This document shows, in pieces, positions 56,496 to 60,406 of a DNA stretch of 60,406 nucleotides. The translations under genes and the position numbers were made by a program. Numbering within the stretch: the first letter of the stretch is position 1; each line of letters begins with the position of its first letter. Source of the DNA: Candidatus Avelusimicrobium pullicaecorum (lineage in GTDB: Bacteria; Elusimicrobiota; Elusimicrobia; Elusimicrobiales; Elusimicrobiaceae); NCBI GenBank assembly GCA_944322825.1, contig CALUQD010000006.1, forward strand, positions 1-60,406. Reading direction: 5' to 3'. The notes under the pieces were generated by a model that saw nothing but the letters and a program-made list of their open reading frames with translations, was not told the origin of the DNA and did not search any database.

Positions 56496-59108
56496 ATGAA
56501 AACAAGCACTGAAATTAGAAACGGTTATTTGCAATTTTTCCATTCCAAAGGACTGCCGATTATTGCCTCCAGCTCGCTGATTCCGCACTCGGACCCGACC
56601 TTGTTGTTTACTTCGGCCGGGATGGTGCAGTTTAAAGCGAATTTTTTGGGGATTGACAACTCTCTCAAAAACGCGGTCACCTGCCAAAAGTGCGTACGCA
56701 CCACGGATATCGACAGCGTGGGCTTTACCGAACGCCATTTGACGTTTTTCGAAATGTTGGGCAATTTTTCGTTCGGCGATTATTTTAAAAAAGAAGCTAT
56801 CGACTGGGCCTGGGAATACCTTACCCAAGTGCTGGGTATCCCGGCGGATAAACTGTACGTCAGCATCTACAAAGGCGGCATTGCCCCGCGAGACGAAGAA
56901 GCCTATCAGGCGTGGCTGAAATACGTGCCGGCCGAACGCATTTTTGAACTCGGCGAAGCCGACAACTTTTGGACGATGGGCCCCACCGGCCCGTGCGGCC
57001 CGTGCAGCGAAATTTATTACGATTTTGGCCCCAAAGGCTGCCAAAACCCGCATTGCGACATCACCTGCGACTGCGGCCGCTTTGTAGAAATCTGGAACAT
57101 CGTTTTTGAAAGCTACAACCGCCAGGAAGACGGCTCCTTAAAACCGCTCCCGCACAACAACATCGATACGGGGATGGGTTTGGAACGCTTGTGTATGGCC
57201 ATGCAGGGCGCGAAGAACGTGTTTGAAACGGATTTGTTTACGCCGCTTACGGCGCAAGCCAAAAAGGATTTGCACATCCAAGGCGAAACGAAGGAAGAGA
57301 TTTCCGCCCTGCGCATTATTGCCGACCACGTGCGCAGCTCCAGCTTTTTGATTGCCGAAGGCATTTTGCCTTCCAACGAAGGCCGCGGCTATATTTTGCG
57401 CCGCCTCATCCGCCGCGCCGCGCGCTATGCCAAACTGATGGGCAACGATAAGCCCTATCTCTATACCTTGGTGCCGGTGGTGCAACAAATTTTTGCCGGC
57501 TTGTACCCGGAAATCGATAAAAATTTGTCCCACATCCAGGATGTGCTCAAACAGGAAGAAACCACTTTCTTAAAAACATTGGTGACGGGGGAAGAAAAAC
57601 TTTCCGCGTTGCTGGCCTCCTGCGGCAAAACTTTGCCGGGCGAGGAAGCCTTCCACCTGCACGAAACGTTTGGCTTCCCGCTGGAGCTGACGCGCGAAAT
57701 CGCCGCCGCCAAAGGCGTAACGGTGGACGAAGCCGGCTATGAAAAAGCCAAAGAAGCCGCCCAAGCCAAAAGCCGCTCCTACGCGGATGAATTTACCAAA
57801 GGCAAAGCGGTAATGATGCAAAAGCTGGAAAACGGCTACCCCGCCACGCATTTCACCGGCTACGAAATGTTGGAAAGCCCCGCCGAAGTGTTGGCGTTGC
57901 TTAACGATAAATTTGAATTGACCGACGCTTTAACGGGCGAAGGGTATGCCGTATTCAACCAAACGCCTTTCTATGCCGAATCCGGCGGACAGGTGGGGGA
58001 TAAGGGCGTCATTTTGGCGTCCGGCAAAGAAGCGGCCCGCGTGGAAGACGTCCAAAAACCGCTGGGCAAAGTGTATTTGCATAAAGTAAGGGGAACGCTG
58101 AAAAAAGGCGAACAGGTGACGCTGCGCGTAGATGCGGCCTTGCGCAAACGCTGTATGGCCAACCACAGTGCCATCCACTTGGTAAACGCGGCGCTGCGCC
58201 AGGTATTTGGCACTTCCGTGCACCAGAGCGGGTCGTACGTGTCGCCAGAGCGGTTCCGCTTTGACTATACGCTTTCCAAAACCCCGTCGGCCGAAGAACT
58301 AAACCGCGCTTGGGCCATTGCCAACCAAGCGGCCGAAAGCGCCCTGCCGGTTACGTGCCAAGTGCGTCCGCTTAAAGACGCCGAAAAATTAGGCGCCGTA
58401 ACGCTTTTGGGCGAAACGTATGCCGACCCGGCCCGCTTTGTGCTGATGGGCGGCGATTTTGACCACCCCGAACAAAAATACAGTTTGGAACTGTGTGCCG
58501 GCACGCACGTAAAAAACACGGCGGACGTGATGACGGTGCTGGTGCTGAAGGAAGGTTCCGTTTCCGCGGGGGTGCGCCGCATTGAAGGCGTGGCGGGTTA
58601 CGCCGCGCTGGACTATTTGAAAAACGTCAACCGCCAGGCCGATGAACTGGCCGGGCGCTTAGAAGTGCCTGCAAAGGATGTATTTACCCGCGTGGGCGCG
58701 ATTATGGACGAGCTCAAAGAAGTCAAAAAACGCTATACGCAATTCCGCGAAAAAGCGTTGGCGGCCGGCGGTATGAACGAAATTTCGTTTACGATGAAGA
58801 ACGGTTCTGCCTTAGTCATCCGCAATGCGGACGGCGCCGAACCCAAAGAGCTGCGCACCATTGCCGACACCGTAGCCCAGAAACACAAACAGGCGTTGGT
58901 GATTGTCACGTGCGACAAGGACGGCAAACGCTCCTTCGTGGTCAAAATGGCGGGCAAACTGCCTAATACGGACGCGGTGACCGTGGCCAAGCAAATCGCG
59001 GCGGACCTAAACGGCCGCGCCGGCGGACGGCCCGATTTTGCCCAAGGCGGCGGCGAAGCCAAACGCCCGTGGCAGGAACTGGTCGGCCAGCTGAAAGACA
59101 CGCTGTAA
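56496..59108 (+). CDS. alaS: Alanine--tRNA ligase
   Basis: AlaRS charges tRNA-Ala; its substrate tRNA with the G3-U70 identity pair is at 40921-40996. The 870-residue protein has the class II core (FHSKGLPIIASSSLIPHSDPTLLFTSAGM, split here for length: the motif GMVQFKANFLG follows). It also has a Cys-rich insertion (CQNPHCDITCDCG), the editing-domain HxxxH in NHSAIHL and CxxxH in CAGTH, and the C-terminal oligomerisation/DHHA1 domain with RAGGRPDFAQGGG. AAGAAGG precedes ATG 56496. The length is normal. Confidence 0.98.
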   Translation: MKTSTEIRNGYLQFFHSKGLPIIASSSLIPHSDPTLLFTSAGMVQFKANFLGIDNSLKNAVTCQKCVRTTDIDSVGFTERHLTFFEMLGNFSFGDYFKKEAIDWAWEYLTQVLGIPADKLYVSIYKGGIAPRDEEAYQAWLKYVPAERIFELGEADNFWTMGPTGPCGPCSEIYYDFGPKGCQNPHCDITCDCGRFVEIWNIVFESYNRQEDGSLKPLPHNNIDTGMGLERLCMAMQGAKNVFETDLFTPLTAQAKKDLHIQGETKEEISALRIIADHVRSSSFLIAEGILPSNEGRGYILRRLIRRAARYAKLMGNDKPYLYTLVPVVQQIFAGLYPEIDKNLSHIQDVLKQEETTFLKTLVTGEEKLSALLASCGKTLPGEEAFHLHETFGFPLELTREIAAAKGVTVDEAGYEKAKEAAQAKSRSYADEFTKGKAVMMQKLENGYPATHFTGYEMLESPAEVLALLNDKFELTDALTGEGYAVFNQTPFYAESGGQVGDKGVILASGKEAARVEDVQKPLGKVYLHKVRGTLKKGEQVTLRVDAALRKRCMANHSAIHLVNAALRQVFGTSVHQSGSYVSPERFRFDYTLSKTPSAEELNRAWAIANQAAESALPVTCQVRPLKDAEKLGAVTLLGETYADPARFVLMGGDFDHPEQKYSLELCAGTHVKNTADVMTVLVLKEGSVSAGVRRIEGVAGYAALDYLKNVNRQADELAGRLEVPAKDVFTRVGAIMDELKEVKKRYTQFREKALAAGGMNEISFTMKNGSALVIRNADGAEPKELRTIADTVAQKHKQALVIVTCDKDGKRSFVVKMAGKLPNTDAVTVAKQIAADLNGRAGGRPDFAQGGGEAKRPWQELVGQLKDTL

Positions 59109-59124
59109 TTTGAGCCGCACAAGT

Positions 59125-59156
59125 AAAAGCGCCCCGGGGTATCCCGGGGCGCTTTT
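59125..59156. terminator. Bidirectional intrinsic terminator
   Basis: AAAAGCGCCCCGGG (59125-59138) pairs with CCCGGGGCGCTTTT (59143-59156), between alaS and the convergent lipoprotein gene. Confidence 0.93.
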
Positions 59157-59204
59157 GCATAGCGATATTCCCTTAGTTGTTTTTCAATGTGTCGCGTTGT
59201 TTTT

Positions 59205-59825
59205 CTAATTCGGCTTTATTGCTTTTAAGAAAGCAATCATTTCCGCCAGTCCTTTTGCCCGACGTTGGGCCTCCGGCAGTTTTTCTTTATTTAGCTGTTT
59301 TGCCGGTACGGCCTGATAGGGGTCAAAGGGATGGGCTTCTTCAAAAGCCATTACTTTTTCCAATTGGGTAATCCAATTGTCCATATTGCTTCCTGCATAT
59401 CCGTTGATGTCTATTCCCAGGCCGGAGTGGATATAATTATACAGATGTCCTCTGTTTAACCCATCGCCCAATACCACCATTTTCCCAATAACAGGGGTAC
59501 CTGCATCTTGGGCTAATTGCTGATATAGGGAAGTAGGAATGCGGCTGTTTTCGTTTTCCATGATGCGAATGATCAGCCCGCGATATTGTGCGACATAGAA
59601 CCAGAATAAAGCCTCGTCTTTTTCTCCGTTATTAAATAGATGGTTGGCATAAACGAATAAGTAAGCGGGGTCAATCTGCGTTAAATCGGTTACGTGCTGG
59701 TGATATTTTTCGTTGACAAATTGAACGGGCAAGGCGGCGTGTTCCTCTTGCGGAGCGGGCTTTGCGCAGCCGGCCAGCGTCAAGCAGGCTAAAACCACCG
59801 CTAAAAAAATTTTGGAAAGGTTCAT
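59205..59825 (-). CDS. Lipoprotein of unknown function
   Basis: The 206-residue precursor has a lipoprotein signal peptide with lipobox LAGC (residues 17-20). The mature domain is helical. The segment IDPAYLFVYANHLFNNGEKDEALFWFYVAQYRG resembles one TPR/Sel1-like helical pair, and GLGIDINGYAGSNMDNWITQLEKVMAFEEAHPFDPYQ follows. A similar 'vyA..l...gkkdeAvfWfyvgQyR' segment occurs in uncharacterised lipoproteins I recall from enterobacteria, so the family is wider than this phylum. AGGAGAA precedes ATG 59825. It is probably an outer-membrane anchored helical protein. Confidence 0.8.
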   Translation of the reverse strand: MNLSKIFLAVVLACLTLAGCAKPAPQEEHAALPVQFVNEKYHQHVTDLTQIDPAYLFVYANHLFNNGEKDEALFWFYVAQYRGLIIRIMENENSRIPTSLYQQLAQDAGTPVIGKMVVLGDGLNRGHLYNYIHSGLGIDINGYAGSNMDNWITQLEKVMAFEEAHPFDPYQAVPAKQLNKEKLPEAQRRAKGLAEMIAFLKAIKPN

Positions 59826-60205
59826 TTTAATTCTCCTATTTGGCAGATTTAGGTATTGTATCTTAAATCTGTCAGGTTGTCGATTTCAGCGAACCGACCC
59901 ATCTGAATGGGCCAAGAGGCCTACCCCGTGGAAGGAGCTCTTTTTCTGACGCCCCAAAAGGGGCCAGCCGCTGGCCCTTGGCAGAAACATCCTCAACAAG
60001 TTGTTCCCTATTGCGTAAGCACCGTATTAAGCGCCCCCTTGGCCGGGGCAGATCCCCGCGGCCTGGAAGGCCGTTGCGGTAGGGCGCGACACCACAGAAA
60101 CAGTGCCGCCCAACTAATCGAGTTAGCGGGTAAAGGAAGGGGAGCCCAGCCCCTGGCCCCCAGGGAGCCATAAAAATCACTTTCAAACGGGAAATGAATT
60201 TATTT

Positions 60206-60231
60206 GTACTTTTTCCGGCGGGAAAAAGTAC
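60206..60231. repeat. Module-2 hairpin, copy 3
   Basis: GTACTTTTTCC (60206-60216) pairs with GGAAAAAGTAC (60221-60231), loop GGCG, identical to copy 2 at 20148. Confidence 0.8.
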
Positions 60232-60242
60232 CAAAGATGGGA

Positions 60243-60257
60243 GGGCAGGCTCTGCCC
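60243..60257. repeat. Module-1 mini-hairpin
   Basis: GGGCAG - GCT - CTGCCC, a perfect stem that differs from all other copies, same loop. Confidence 0.75.
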
Positions 60258-60281
60258 CGGCCCAGGGCCCCATAAAAATCA

Positions 60282-60356
60282 CTTCCAAGCGGGAAATTTT
60301 ATAACTCGCGCGGGTTCCCCGCACTCAAACAATAAAATTTCTTATCCGCTTGGAAG
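60282..60356. repeat. Module-3 branched palindrome, copy 2
   Basis: The outer stem CTTCCAAGCGG (60282-60292) / CCGCTTGGAAG (60346-60356) differs from copy 1 by two compensated base-pair changes. The inner stem GAAATTTTAT / ATAAAATTTC is unchanged, and a 4-base bulge TTAT replaces TTCT. The apical hairpin is slightly weakened. Confidence 0.85.
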
Positions 60357-60406
60357 GCTTTTTATAGACGGGGCGAAAGGGCCGGATAAACGGCGACAAC
60401 CACGGC

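Larger units (their letters stand above)
59872..60406. repeat. Mosaic palindromic repeat block C, cut by window edge
   Basis: These 535 gene-free bases have the same modules as block A. The module-0 core AGAAACAGTGCCGCC starts at 60096. Module-1 hairpins lie at 60144-60158 (imperfect, CCAG/CTGG) and 60243-60257 (perfect). Module 2 is at 60206-60231, a truncated left arm of module 3 (TTTCAAACGGGAAAT, 60181-60195) is fused directly before it, module 3 is complete at 60282-60356, and module 4 follows. By analogy another prepilin gene may lie just beyond the window. The first 200 bases contain more GGCC-type palindromes. Confidence 0.8.

Noticed and set aside
59872..60324. 150-residue protein on the minus strand in repeat block C
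   Set aside because: It is repeat DNA that happens to be open; the same peptide pieces arise from block A in other orders. There is no ribosome site and no domain.

Overview
The window reads as chromosomal DNA of a moderately GC-rich, diderm, probably gut-type bacterium. The best guess is the phylum Elusimicrobiota. This rests on the gene mix (short PilE-like prepilins with near-identical N-termini, autotransporter, Lnt, lipoproteins, HPr kinase plus a mannose-type PTS) and on my memory of that phylum; it is not a database result. Coding density is high, genes are short-spaced and often overlap by 1-14 bases, and almost every transcription unit ends in a strong GC-rich hairpin followed by T.

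Layout. 1-11.6 kb: end of tRNA-Gly, a divergent HxlR regulator / metallo-hydrolase pair, small exported proteins, dgt-like, coaD, a 1286-residue exported-plus-membrane protein with a terminator in its leader, a PHP phosphoesterase with an Nfu-type Fe-S protein, then three more small exported proteins. 11.7-19.8 kb: one tight plus-strand run, secA - Cys-rich exported protein - lnt - prfB - hemW - cofE-like - mscL. 19.8-24.0 kb: two PilE-like prepilin genes, each preceded by a block of mosaic palindromic repeats and each with its start codon in the loop of a 17-18 bp hairpin; a GDPD, folD and a lipoprotein lie between. 24.1-32.6 kb: a long minus-strand operon hpf - hprK - rapZ - PTS IIA/IIB/IIC/IID - ptsH - ptsI - lepA. 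This is a complete sugar-PTS with its HPr kinase (HPr has both His15 and Ser46) wired to ribosome hibernation and RapZ. 32.6-33.36 kb: a 770-base gap full of perfect hairpins, including what looks like a transcription-attenuating RNA switch ahead of a family 2 glycosyltransferase. 34.5-39.2 kb: a small duplicated protein, smc and a phosphoesterase. 39.2-49.8 kb: a GT-C type membrane protein, tRNA-Ala, a large autotransporter, a methyltransferase, nfo, an aldolase/lyase, a ChaN-like protein, tRNA-Val and a seven-repeat ankyrin protein. 49.8-59.8 kb: dnaE, a NUDIX protein, a nuclease, a lipid kinase, a HAD phosphatase, alaS and a lipoprotein. 59.87 kb to the end: a third mosaic repeat block, cut by the window edge.

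The most unusual material is non-coding: (1) the mosaic repeat family, whose hairpin stems change sequence in a compensated way between copies; (2) the start-codon hairpins of the prepilins; (3) the mutually exclusive pairing upstream of the glycosyltransferase. No CRISPR array, insertion sequence, integrase or rRNA was seen.
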